Assembly: GCA_949358305.1 (NCBI GenBank)
Contig: OX442323.1
Coordinates: forward strand, 620,001 to 684,000
Length of the DNA stretch: 64,000 nucleotides
Direction of reading: 5' to 3'
From: Strigamia acuminata
Taxonomy: Eukaryota > Arthropoda > Chilopoda > Geophilomorpha > Linotaeniidae
Shown here piece by piece: positions 1-11,576 of the stretch. The position numbers and the translations under genes were made by a program. Under the pieces are notes generated by a model, which worked only from the letters and a program-made list of their open reading frames with translations, was not told where the DNA came from and did no database searches. Within the stretch, counting starts at the first letter, position 1, and each line of letters opens with the position of its first letter.

Positions 1-1688
1 AGCACAAACACCACAAGACCAATGTCTCTGAATGTTCAGAAATAGGGTTTAAACATTAGTAGAAGGCTCCAATGTAAGTTTTAGAAACATCTAACCAATG
101 ATTTGGGAGAATAGACTTTTGATCTCATCACAGTTGACTTAGCACAAACACCACAAGTCCAATGTCTCTGAATGTTCAGAAATAGTGTTTAAACCTTAGT
201 AGAAGGCTCCAATGTAAGTTTTAGAAACATCTAACTAATGATTTGGGAGAATAGACTTTTGATCTCATCACAGTTGACTTAGCACAAACACCACAACACC
301 AATGTTTCTGAATGTTCAGAAATAGTGTTTAAACCTTAGTAGAAGGCTCCAATGTAAGTTTTAGAAACATCTAACCAATGATTTGGGAGAATAGACTTTT
401 GATCTCATCACAGTTGACTTAGCACAAACACCACAAGACCAATATTTCTGAATGTTCAGAAATAGTGTTTAAACCTTAGTAGAAGGCTCCAATGTAAGTT
501 TTAGAAACATCTAACCAATGATTTGGGAGAATAGACTTTTGATCTCATCACAGTTGACTTAGCACAAACACCACAAGACCAATGTCTCTGAATGTTCAGA
601 AATAGGGTTTAAACCTTAGTAGAAGGCTCCAATGTAAGTTTTAGAAACATCTAACTAATGATTTGGGAGAATAGACTTTTGATCTCATCACAGTTGACTT
701 AGCACAAACACCACAAGACCAATGTCTTTGAATGTTCAGAAATAGCGTTTAAACATTAGTAGAAGGCTCCAATGTAAGTTTTAGAAACATCTAACTAATG
801 ATTTGGGAGAATAGACTTTTGATCTCATCACAGTTGACTTAGCACAAACACCACAAGTCCAATGTTTCTGAATGTTCAGAAATAGTGTTTAAACCTTAGT
901 AGAAGGCTCCAATGTAAGTTTTAGAAACATCCAAGCACTAATTTGGGAGAATAGACTTTTGATCTCATCACAGTTGACTTAGCACAAACACCACAAGACC
1001 AATCTCTCTGAATGTTCAGAAATAGTGTTTAAACCTTAGTAGAAGGCTCCAATGTAAGTTTTAGAAACATCTAACTAATGATTTGGAAGAATAGACTTTT
1101 GATCTCATCACAGTTGACTTAGCACAAACACCACAAGACCAATGTTTCTGAATGTTCAGAAATAGTGTTTAAACCTTAGTAGAAGGCTCCAATGTAAGTT
1201 TTAGAAACATCTAACTAATGATTTGGGAGAATAGACTTTTGATCTCATCACAGTTGACTTAGCACAAACACCACAAAACCAATGTTTCTGAATGTTCAGA
1301 AATAGTGTTTAAACCTTAGTAGAAGGCTCCAATGTAAGTTTTAGAAACATCCAAGCACTAATTTGGGAGAATAGACTTTTGATCTCATCACAGTTGACTT
1401 AGCACAAACACCACAAGACCAATCTCTCTGAATGTTCAGAAATAGTGTTTAAACCTTAGTAGAAGCCTTCAATGTAAGTTTTAGCAACATCCAAGCAATC
1501 CATTTTGAAAAAAAAATTTTGAGCTTATTTCACATCGCAGTTGACTTAGCACAAACACCACAAGACCAATGTCTTTGAATGTTCAGAAATAGTGTTTAAA
1601 CCTTAGTAGAAGGCTCCAATGTAAGTTTTAGAAACATTTAACTAATGATTTGGGAGAATAGACTTTTGATCTCATCACAGTTGACTTA
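1..1688. repeat. 140-bp satellite array, block 1
   Basis: Head-to-tail monomers repeat every 140 bp (positions 1, 141, 281, 421 and so on), each starting near AGCACAAACACCACAAG and ending near CATCACAGTTGACTT. Monomers differ at a handful of diagnostic positions. A longer variant near 1401-1550 has an A-rich insert (about 147 bp). Each monomer carries a short dyad, CTGAATGTTCAG. No coding potential. The near-nucleosomal length suggests a heterochromatic or centromere-type satellite; that is inference. Confidence 0.97.
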
Positions 1689-2050
1689 CAAGGGGAGAGC
1701 ACCAATAAGCTATCACAGATTGTTGTAATATTAAACAAGAAGGATTGTTATATCATGCTGAATGAGACCCTAAAATAATTTCATTCCATGAACAGCCAAC
1801 AATGCAAACAATGAGCTGAAAGTTGGCACTATTTTGTCTGTGTATACATCAAATCTGAGCAATCAGGCCTAGTGTATGAATACTGTAAACAACAGTTGCT
1901 AGGTAAAAAATAGTTCCAAGATCCAAGTTCAATTTTACCATTTGAGATTCAATGATGTCATTTCCTCTTTTGATATCACATGACATATGACATCAGAACT
2001 TCGTTCAACAACATGACTGTCTTCATGAAGACAATAATAGTTTGTAGTGG

Positions 2051-2104
2051 TGGTTCAGTGGTTAAGGCAATGGACCAGGAATCTTTCCACACAGGTTCAA
2101 ATCC
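2051..2104 (+). promoter_or_regulatory. tRNA-like internal Pol III promoter (A and B boxes), left arm of copy 1
   Basis: An A-box-like TGGTTCAGTGG (2051-2061) is followed 33 bases later by a perfect B box GGTTCAAATCC (2094-2104). The order and spacing are those of a tRNA gene, and the segment from about 2044 resembles a tRNA with D, anticodon and T arms. The presumed anticodon loop reads CCAGGAA, with C where U33 should be, and the acceptor stem pairs poorly. It therefore looks like a decayed tRNA-derived promoter, as in SINEs, not a working tRNA. Confidence 0.7.
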
Positions 2105-2298
2105 TGTTGGGTGTGAAAATTTTTACATTTATTTTTTGTTAAATTTTAGCAGTTATTTTAATGTTTGTAATTTTATATTTGTTAAAAAATTAAAATTAAC
2201 CAAATTAAAATTTTCTGGAAACAAATATAAAATTACAAACATTAAAATAACTGCTAAAATTTAACAAAAAATAAATGTAAAAATTTTCACACCCAACA

Positions 2299-2352
2299 GG
2301 ATTTGAACCTGTGTGGAAAGATTCCTGGTCCATTGCCTTAACCACTGAACCA
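2299..2352 (-). promoter_or_regulatory. tRNA-like internal Pol III promoter, right arm of copy 1
   Basis: Exact mirror of the left-arm segment. The minus strand has the A box at 2352-2342 and the B box at 2309-2299. If both were active, transcripts from the two arms would converge on the central spacer and be complementary to each other. Confidence 0.7.
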
Positions 2353-2714
2353 CCACTACAAACTATTATTGTCTTCATGAAGACAGTCATGTTGTTGAAC
2401 GAAGTTCTGATGTCATATGTCATGTGATATCAAAAGAGGAAATGACATCATTGAATCTCAAATGGTAAAATTGAACTTGGATCTTGGAACTATTTTTTAC
2501 CTAGCAACTGTTGTTTACAGTATTCATACACTAGGCCTGATTGCTCAGATTTGATGTATACACAGACAAAATAGTGCCAACTTTCAGCTCATTGTTTGCA
2601 TTGTTGGCTGTTCATGGAATGAAATTATTTTAGGGTCTCATTCAGCATGATATAACAATCCTTCTTGTTTAATATTACAACAATCTGTGATAGCTTATTG
2701 GTGCTCTCCCCTTG

Positions 2715-5700
2715 TTAGCACAAACACCACAAGTCTAATGTCTCTGAATGTTCAGAAATAGTGTTTAAACCTTAGTAGAAGCCTTCAATGTAAGTTTTAG
2801 CAACATCCAAGCAATACATTTTGAAAAAAAAATTTTGAGCTTATTTCACATCGCAGTTGACTTAGCACAAACACCACAAGACCAATGTCTCTGAATGTTC
2901 AGAAATAGTGTTTAAACCTTAGTAGAAGGCTCCAATGTAAGTTTTAGAAACATCTAACTAATGATTTGGGAGAATAGACTTTTGATCTCATCACAGTTGA
3001 CTTAGCACAAACACCACAACACCAATGTTTCTGAATGTTCAGAAATAGTGTTTAAACCTTAGTAGAAGGCTCCAATGTAAGTTTTAGAAACATCTAACCA
3101 ATGATTTGGGAGAATAGACTTTTGATCTCATCACAGTTGACTTAGCACAAACACCACAAGACCAATATTTCTGAATGTTCAGAAATAGTGTTTAAACCTT
3201 AGTAGAAGGCTCCAATGTAAGTTTTAGAAACATCTAACCAATGATTTGGGAGAATAGACTTTTGATCTCATCACAGTTGACTTAGCACAAACACCACAAG
3301 ACCAATGTCTCTGAATGTTCAGAAATAGGGTTTAAACCTTAGTAGAAGGCTCCAATGTAAGTTTTAGAAACATCTAACCAATGATTTGGGAGAATAGACT
3401 TTTGATCTCATCACAGTTGACTTAGCACAAACACCACAAGACCAATGTCTCTGAATGTTCAGAAATAGGGTTTAAACCTTAGTAGAAGGCTCCAATGTAA
3501 GTTTTAGAAACATCTAACTAATGATTTGGGAGAATAGACTTTTGATCTCATCACAGTTGACTTAGCACAAACACCACAAGACCAATGTCTTTGAATGTTC
3601 AGAAATAGCGTTTAAACATTAGTAGAAGGCTCCAATGTAAGTTTTAGAAACATCTAACTAATGATTTGGGAGAATAGACTTTTGATCTCATCACAGTTGA
3701 CTTAGCACAAACACCACAAGTCCAATGTTTCTGAATGTTCAGAAATAGTGTTTAAACCTTAGTAGAAGGCTCCAATGTAAGTTTTAGAAACATCCAAGCA
3801 CTAATTTGGGAGAATAGACTTTTGATCTCATCACAGTTGACTTAGCACAAACACCACAAGACCAATCTCTCTGAATGTTCAGAAATAGTGTTTAAACCTT
3901 AGTAGAAGGCTCCAATGTAAGTTTTAGAAACATCTAACTAATGATTTGGAAGAATAGACTTTTGATCTCATCACAGTTGACTTAGCACAAACACCACAAG
4001 ACCAATGTTTCTGAATGTTCAGAAATAGTGTTTAAACCTTAGTAGAAGGCTCCAATGTAAGTTTTAGAAACATCTAACTAATGATTTGGGAGAATAGACT
4101 TTTGATCTCATCACAGTTGACTTAGCACAAACACCACAAAACCAATGTTTCTGAATGTTCAGAAATAGTGTTTAAACCTTAGTAGAAGGCTCCAATGTAA
4201 GTTTTAGAAACATCCAAGCACTAATTTGGGAGAATAGACTTTTGATCTCATCACAGTTGACTTAGCACAAACACCACAACACCAATGTTTCTGAATGTTC
4301 AGAAATAGTGTTTAAACCTTAGTAGAAGGCTCCAATGTAAGTTTTAGAAACATCTAACCAATGATTTGGGAGAATAGACTTTTGATCTCATCACAGTTGA
4401 CTTAGCACAAACACCACAAGACCAATATTTCTGAATGTTCAGAAATAGTGTTTGCACCTTAGTAGAAGGCTCCAATGTAAGTTTTAGAAACATCTAACCA
4501 ATGATTTGGGAGAATAGACTTTTGATCTCATCACAGTTGACTTAGCACAAACACCACAAGACCAATGTCTCTGAATGTTCAGAAATAGGGTTTAAACCTT
4601 AGTAGAAGGCTCCAATGTAAGTTTTAGAAACATCTAACTAATGATTTGGGAGAATAGACTTTTGATCTCATCACAGTTGACTTAGCACAAACACCACAAG
4701 ACCAATGTCTCTGAATGTTCAGAAATAGCGTTTAAACATTAGTAGAAGGCTCCAATGTAAGTTTTAGAAACATCTAACTAATGATTTGAGAGAATAGACT
4801 TTTGATCTCATCACAGTTGACTTAGCACAAACACCACAAGACCAATATTTCTGAATGTTCAGAAATAGTGTTTGCACCTTAGTAGAAGGCTCCAATGTAA
4901 GTTTTAGAAACATCTAACCAATGATTTGGGAGAATAGACTTTTGATCTCATCACAGTTGACTTAGCACAAACACCACAAGACCAATGTCTCTGAATGTTC
5001 AGAAATAGGGTTTAAACCTTAGTAGAAGGCTCCAATGTAAGTTTTAGAAACATCTAACTAATGATTTGGGAGAATAGACTTTTGATCTCATCACAGTTGA
5101 CTTAGCACAAACACCACAAGACCAATGTCTCTGAATGTTCAGAAATAGCGTTTAAACATTAGTAGAAGGCTCCAATGTAAGTTTTAGAAACATCTAACTA
5201 ATGATTTGAGAGAATAGACTTTTGATCTCATCACAGTTGACTTAGCACAAACACCACAACACCAATGTTTCTGAATGTTCAGAAATAGTGTTTAAACCTT
5301 AGTAGAAGGCTCCAATGTAAGTTTTAGAAACATCTAACCAATGATTTGGGAGAATAGACTTTTGATCTCATCACAGTTGACTTAGCACAAACACCACAAG
5401 TCCAATGTCTCTGAATGTTCAGAAATAGTGTTTAAACCTTAGTAGAAGGCTCCAATGTAAGTTTTAGAAACATCTAACCAATGATTTGGGAGAATAGACT
5501 TTTGATCTCATCACAGTTGACTTAGCACAAACACCACAAGACCAATGTCTCTGAATGTTCAGAAATAGGGTTTAAACCTTAGTAGAAGGCTCCAATGTAA
5601 GTTTTAGAAACATCTAACTAATGATTTGGGAGAATAGACTTTTGATCTCATCACAGTTGACTTAGCACAAACACCACAAGACCAATGTCTCTGAATGTTC

Positions 5701-7491
5701 AGAAATAGCGTTTAAACATTAGTAGAAGGCTCCAATGTAAGTTTTAGAAACATCTAACTAATGATTTGAGAGAATAGACTTTTGATCTCATCACAGTTGA
5801 CTTAGCACAAACACCACAACACCAATGTTTCTGAATGTTCAGAAATAGTGTTTAAACCTTAGTAGAAGGCTCCAATGTAAGTTTTAGAAACATCTAACCA
5901 ATGATTTGGGAGAATAGACTTTTGATCTCATCACAGTTGACTTAGCACAAACACCACAAGTCCAATGTCTCTGAATGTTCAGAAATAGTGTTTAAACCTT
6001 AGTAGAAGGCTCCAATGTAAGTTTTAGAAACATCTAACTAATGATTTGGGAGAATAGACTTTTGATCTCATCACAGTTGACTTAGCACAAACACCACAAC
6101 ACCAATGTTTCTGAATGTTCAGAAATAGTGTTTAAACCTTAGTAGAAGGCTCCAATGTAAGTTTTAGAAACATCTAACCAATGATTTGGGAGAATAGACT
6201 TTTGATCTCATCACAGTTGACTTAGCACAAACACCACAAGACCAATATTTCTGAATGTTCAGAAATAGTGTTTAAACCTTAGTAGAAGGCTCCAATGTAA
6301 GTTTTAGAAACATCTAACCAATGATTTGGGAGAATAGACTTTTGATCTCATCACAGTTGACTTAGCACAAACACCACAAGACCAATGTCTCTGAATGTTC
6401 AGAAATAGGGTTTAAACCTTAGTAGAAGGCTCCAATGTAAGTTTTAGAAACATCTAACTAATGATTTGGGAGAATAGACTTTTGATCTCATCACAGTTGA
6501 CTTAGCACAAACACCACAAGACCAATGTCTTTGAATGTTCAGAAATAGCGTTTAAACATTAGTAGAAGGCTCCAATGTAAGTTTTAGAAACATCTAACTA
6601 ATGATTTGGGAGAATAGACTTTTGATCTCATCACAGTTGACTTAGCACAAACACCACAAGTCCAATGTTTCTGAATGTTCAGAAATAGTGTTTAAACCTT
6701 AGTAGAAGGCTCCAATGTAAGTTTTAGAAACATCCAAGCACTAATTTGGGAGAATAGACTTTTGATCTCATCACAGTTGACTTAGCACAAACACCACAAG
6801 ACCAATCTCTCTGAATGTTCAGAAATAGTGTTTAAACCTTAGTAGAAGGCTCCAATGTAAGTTTTAGAAACATCTAACTAATGATTTGGAAGAATAGACT
6901 TTTGATCTCATCACAGTTGACTTAGCACAAACACCACAAGACCAATGTTTCTGAATGTTCAGAAATAGTGTTTAAACCTTAGTAGAAGGCTCCAATGTAA
7001 GTTTTAGAAACATCTAACTAATGATTTGGGAGAATAGACTTTTGATCTCATCACAGTTGACTTAGCACAAACACCACAAAACCAATGTTTCTGAATGTTC
7101 AGAAATAGTGTTTAAACCTTAGTAGAAGGCTCCAATGTAAGTTTTAGAAACATCCAAGCACTAATTTGGGAGAATAGACTTTTGATCTCATCACAGTTGA
7201 CTTAGCACAAACACCACAAGACCAATCTCTCTGAATGTTCAGAAATAGTGTTTAAACCTTAGTAGAAGCCTTCAATGTAAGTTTTAGCAACATCCAAGCA
7301 ATCCATTTTGAAAAAAAAATTTTGAGCTTATTTCACATCGCAGTTGACTTAGCACAAACACCACAAGACCAATGTCTTTGAATGTTCAGAAATAGTGTTT
7401 AAACCTTAGTAGAAGGCTCCAATGTAAGTTTTAGAAACATTTAACTAATGATTTGGGAGAATAGACTTTTGATCTCATCACAGTTGACTTA
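2715..7491. repeat. 140-bp satellite array, block 2 with higher-order repeats
   Basis: Roughly 34 monomers lie between the two palindromic elements. Diagnostic variants recur as multi-monomer units. A trimer (420 bp) marked by TTTGCACC, then GGG, then GCG with TTTGAGAG, occurs at 4406 and again at 4826. A tetramer with related variants starts at 5246. Positions from about 141 to about 4265 match 5944 to about 10067 monomer by monomer at an offset of 5,803 bp, so this block is part of a large duplication that includes the palindromic element. Confidence 0.95.
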
Positions 7492-7853
7492 CAAGGGGAG
7501 AGCACCAATAAGCTATCACAGATTGTTGTAATATTAAACAAGAAGGATTGTTATATCATGCTGAATGAGACCCTAAAATAATTTCATTCCATGAACAGCC
7601 AACAATGCAAACAATGAGCTGAAAGTTGGCACTATTTTGTCTGTGTATACATCAAATCTGAGCAATCAGGCCTAGTGTATGAATACTGTAAACAACAGTT
7701 GCTAGGTAAAAAATAGTTCCAAGATCCAAGTTCAATTTTACCATTTGAGATTCAATGATGTCATTTCCTCTTTTGATATCACATGACATATGACATCAGA
7801 ACTTCGTTCAACAACATGACTGTCTTCATGAAGACAATAATAGTTTGTAGTGG

Positions 7854-7907
7854 TGGTTCAGTGGTTAAGGCAATGGACCAGGAATCTTTCCACACAGGTT
7901 CAAATCC
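7854..7907 (+). promoter_or_regulatory. tRNA-like internal Pol III promoter, left arm of copy 2
   Basis: Same A box (7854-7864) and perfect B box (7897-7907) as in copy 1. Confidence 0.7.
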
Positions 7908-8101
7908 TGTTGGGTGTGAAAATTTTTACATTTATTTTTTGTTAAATTTTAGCAGTTATTTTAATGTTTGTAATTTTATATTTGTTAAAAAATTAAAATT
8001 AACCAAATTAAAATTTTCTGGAAACAAATATAAAATTACAAACATTAAAATAACTGCTAAAATTTAACAAAAAATAAATGTAAAAATTTTCACACCCAAC
8101 A

Positions 8102-8155
8102 GGATTTGAACCTGTGTGGAAAGATTCCTGGTCCATTGCCTTAACCACTGAACCA
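8102..8155 (-). promoter_or_regulatory. tRNA-like internal Pol III promoter, right arm of copy 2
   Basis: Minus-strand mirror of the left-arm segment: A box at 8155-8145 and B box at 8112-8102. Confidence 0.7.
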
Positions 8156-8517
8156 CCACTACAAACTATTATTGTCTTCATGAAGACAGTCATGTTGTTG
8201 AACGAAGTTCTGATGTCATATGTCATGTGATATCAAAAGAGGAAATGACATCATTGAATCTCAAATGGTAAAATTGAACTTGGATCTTGGAACTATTTTT
8301 TACCTAGCAACTGTTGTTTACAGTATTCATACACTAGGCCTGATTGCTCAGATTTGATGTATACACAGACAAAATAGTGCCAACTTTCAGCTCATTGTTT
8401 GCATTGTTGGCTGTTCATGGAATGAAATTATTTTAGGGTCTCATTCAGCATGATATAACAATCCTTCTTGTTTAATATTACAACAATCTGTGATAGCTTA
8501 TTGGTGCTCTCCCCTTG

Positions 8518-11500
8518 TTAGCACAAACACCACAAGTCTAATGTCTCTGAATGTTCAGAAATAGTGTTTAAACCTTAGTAGAAGCCTTCAATGTAAGTTT
8601 TAGCAACATCCAAGCAATACATTTTGAAAAAAAAATTTTGAGCTTATTTCACATCGCAGTTGACTTAGCACAAACACCACAAGACCAATGTCTCTGAATG
8701 TTCAGAAATAGTGTTTAAACCTTAGTAGAAGGCTCCAATGTAAGTTTTAGAAACATCTAACTAATGATTTGGGAGAATAGACTTTTGATCTCATCACAGT
8801 TGACTTAGCACAAACACCACAACACCAATGTTTCTGAATGTTCAGAAATAGTGTTTAAACCTTAGTAGAAGGCTCCAATGTAAGTTTTAGAAACATCTAA
8901 CCAATGATTTGGGAGAATAGACTTTTGATCTCATCACAGTTGACTTAGCACAAACACCACAAGACCAATATTTCTGAATGTTCAGAAATAGTGTTTAAAC
9001 CTTAGTAGAAGGCTCCAATGTAAGTTTTAGAAACATCTAACCAATGATTTGGGAGAATAGACTTTTGATCTCATCACAGTTGACTTAGCACAAACACCAC
9101 AAGACCAATGTCTCTGAATGTTCAGAAATAGGGTTTAAACCTTAGTAGAAGGCTCCAATGTAAGTTTTAGAAACATCTAACCAATGATTTGGGAGAATAG
9201 ACTTTTGATCTCATCACAGTTGACTTAGCACAAACACCACAAGACCAATGTCTCTGAATGTTCAGAAATAGGGTTTAAACCTTAGTAGAAGGCTCCAATG
9301 TAAGTTTTAGAAACATCTAACTAATGATTTGGGAGAATAGACTTTTGATCTCATCACAGTTGACTTAGCACAAACACCACAAGACCAATGTCTTTGAATG
9401 TTCAGAAATAGCGTTTAAACATTAGTAGAAGGCTCCAATGTAAGTTTTAGAAACATCTAACTAATGATTTGGGAGAATAGACTTTTGATCTCATCACAGT
9501 TGACTTAGCACAAACACCACAAGTCCAATGTTTCTGAATGTTCAGAAATAGTGTTTAAACCTTAGTAGAAGGCTCCAATGTAAGTTTTAGAAACATCCAA
9601 GCACTAATTTGGGAGAATAGACTTTTGATCTCATCACAGTTGACTTAGCACAAACACCACAAGACCAATCTCTCTGAATGTTCAGAAATAGTGTTTAAAC
9701 CTTAGTAGAAGGCTCCAATGTAAGTTTTAGAAACATCTAACTAATGATTTGGAAGAATAGACTTTTGATCTCATCACAGTTGACTTAGCACAAACACCAC
9801 AAGACCAATGTTTCTGAATGTTCAGAAATAGTGTTTAAACCTTAGTAGAAGGCTCCAATGTAAGTTTTAGAAACATCTAACTAATGATTTGGGAGAATAG
9901 ACTTTTGATCTCATCACAGTTGACTTAGCACAAACACCACAAAACCAATGTTTCTGAATGTTCAGAAATAGTGTTTAAACCTTAGTAGAAGGCTCCAATG
10001 TAAGTTTTAGAAACATCCAAGCACTAATTTGGGAGAATAGACTTTTGATCTCATCACAGTTGACTTAGCACAAACACCACAAGACCAATCTCTCTGAATG
10101 TTCAGAAATAGTGTTTAAACCTTAGTAGAAGCCTTCAATGTAAGTTTTAGCAACATCCAAGCAATCCATTTTGAAAAAAAAATTTTGAGCTTATTTCACA
10201 TCGCAGTTGACTTAGCACAAACACCACAAGACCAATGTCTTTGAATGTTCAGAAATAGTGTTTAAACCTTAGTAGAAGGCTCCAATGTAAGTTTTAGAAA
10301 CATTTAACTAATGATTTGGGAGAATAGACTTTTGATCTCATCACAGTTGACTTAGCACAAACACCACAAGTCCAATGTCTCTGAATGTTCAGAAATAGTG
10401 TTTAAACCTTAGTAGAAGCCTTCAATGTAAGTTTTAGCAACATCCAAGCAATACATTTTGAAAAAAAAATTTTGAGCTTATTTCACATCGCAGTTGACTT
10501 AGCACAAACACCACAAGACCAATGTCTCTGAATGTTCAGAAATAGTGTTTAAACCTTAGTAGAAAGCTCCAATGTAAGTTTTAGAAACATCTAACTAATG
10601 ATTTGGGAGAATAGACTTTTGATCTCATCACAGATGACTTAGCACAAACACCACAAGACCAATGTCTCTGAATGTTCAGAAATAGGGTTTAAACCTTAGT
10701 AGAAGGCTCCAATGTAAGTTTTAGAAACATCTAACTAATCATTTGGGAGAATAGACTTTTGATCTCATCACAGTTGACTTAGCACAAACACCACAAGACC
10801 AATGTCTCTGAATGTTCAGAAATAGCGTTTAAACCTTAGTAGAAGGCTCCAATGTAAGTTTTAGAAACATCTAACTAATGATTTGAGAGAATAGACTTTT
10901 GATCTCATCACAGTTGACTTAGCACAAACACCACAAGACCAATGTCTCTGAATGTTCAGAAATAGTGTTTAAACCTTAGTAGAAGGCTCCAATGTAAGTT
11001 TTAGAAACATCTAACTAATGATTTGTGAGAATAGAATTTTGATCTCATCACAGTTGACTTAGCACAAACACCACAAGACCAATGTCTCTGAATGTTCAGA
11101 AATAGTGTTTAAACTTTAGTAGAAGGCTCCAATGTAAGTTTTAGAAACATCTAACTAATGATTTGGGAGAATAGACTTTTGATCTCATCACAGTTGACTT
11201 AGCACAAACACCACAAGACCAATGTCTCTGAATGTTCAGAAATAGTGTTTAAACCTTAGTAGAAGGCTCCAATGTAAGTTTTAGAAACATCTAACTAATG
11301 ATTTGGGAGAATAGACTTTTGATCTCATCACAGTTGACTTAGCACAAACACCACAAGACCAATGTCTCTGAATGTTCAGAAATAGGGTTTAAACCTTAGT
11401 AGAAGGCTCCAATGTAAGTTTTAGAAACATCTAACTAATGATTTGGGAGAATAGACTTTTGATCTCATCACAGTTGACTTAGCACAAACACCACAAGTCC

Positions 11501-11576
11501 AATGTCTCTGAATGTTCAGAAATAGTGTTTAAACCTTAGTAGAAGCCTTCAATGTAAGTTTTAGCAACATCCAAGC
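8518..11576. repeat. 140-bp satellite array, block 3
   Basis: The satellite continues after copy 2 and repeats the monomer order of block 2 up to about 10067. It then switches to the order found just upstream of the palindromic elements. The array stops inside a monomer at CCAAGC (11571-11576), where BEL-A is inserted; AAGC (11573-11576) is the left target duplication. Confidence 0.95.
10352..10354. other. Unoccupied insertion site (TTA) of the palindromic element
   Basis: The monomer upstream has the CATTTAACTA variant and the monomer downstream has the 147-bp AATACATTTTG variant, exactly as beside both element copies. Here GACTTAGCAC is uninterrupted. It is a paralogous empty site and fixes the element boundaries and its 3-bp TTA duplication. 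Confidence 0.85.

Larger units (their letters stand above)
1689..2714. mobile_element. Palindromic (foldback) non-autonomous DNA element, copy 1
   Basis: Two arms of 495 bp (1689-2183 and 2220-2714) are near-perfect reverse complements around a 36-bp AT-rich spacer. The ends are CAAGGGGAGAGCACC and its complement GGTGCTCTCCCCTTG. TTA lies on both sides (1686-1688 and 2715-2717), while the uninterrupted satellite has a single TTA there, so the element made a 3-bp duplication. A TTA/TAA duplication fits PIF/Harbinger-type transposases, but no transposase is present, so the superfamily is inferred only from the duplication. Each arm carries a tRNA-like segment. The short ORFs in the arms are mirror images of one another and are not genes. 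Confidence 0.9.
7492..8517. mobile_element. Palindromic (foldback) non-autonomous DNA element, copy 2
   Basis: I saw no differences from copy 1 in the stretches compared, at an offset of 5,803 bp. It has the same flanking TTA bases and the same neighbouring monomer variants (CATTTAACTA upstream, AAGTCTAATG downstream). The shared flanks show that it arose by duplication of satellite carrying the element, not by a second transposition. Confidence 0.9.

Noticed and set aside
2044-2116. A functional tRNA gene (Ser-, Leu- or Gly-like)
   Set aside because: The anticodon loop has C at position 33, the anticodon stem has mismatches and the acceptor stem pairs poorly. Only the promoter boxes are well kept.
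1980-2423. Two ORFs of 94 and 72 codons on opposite strands sharing the same N-terminus (also at 7783-8226)
   Set aside because: They are mirror images produced by the palindrome and read through the tRNA-like segment; no protein function is supported.
1-11576. CRISPR-like array
   Set aside because: The whole 140-bp unit repeats with no unique spacers; it is a satellite.
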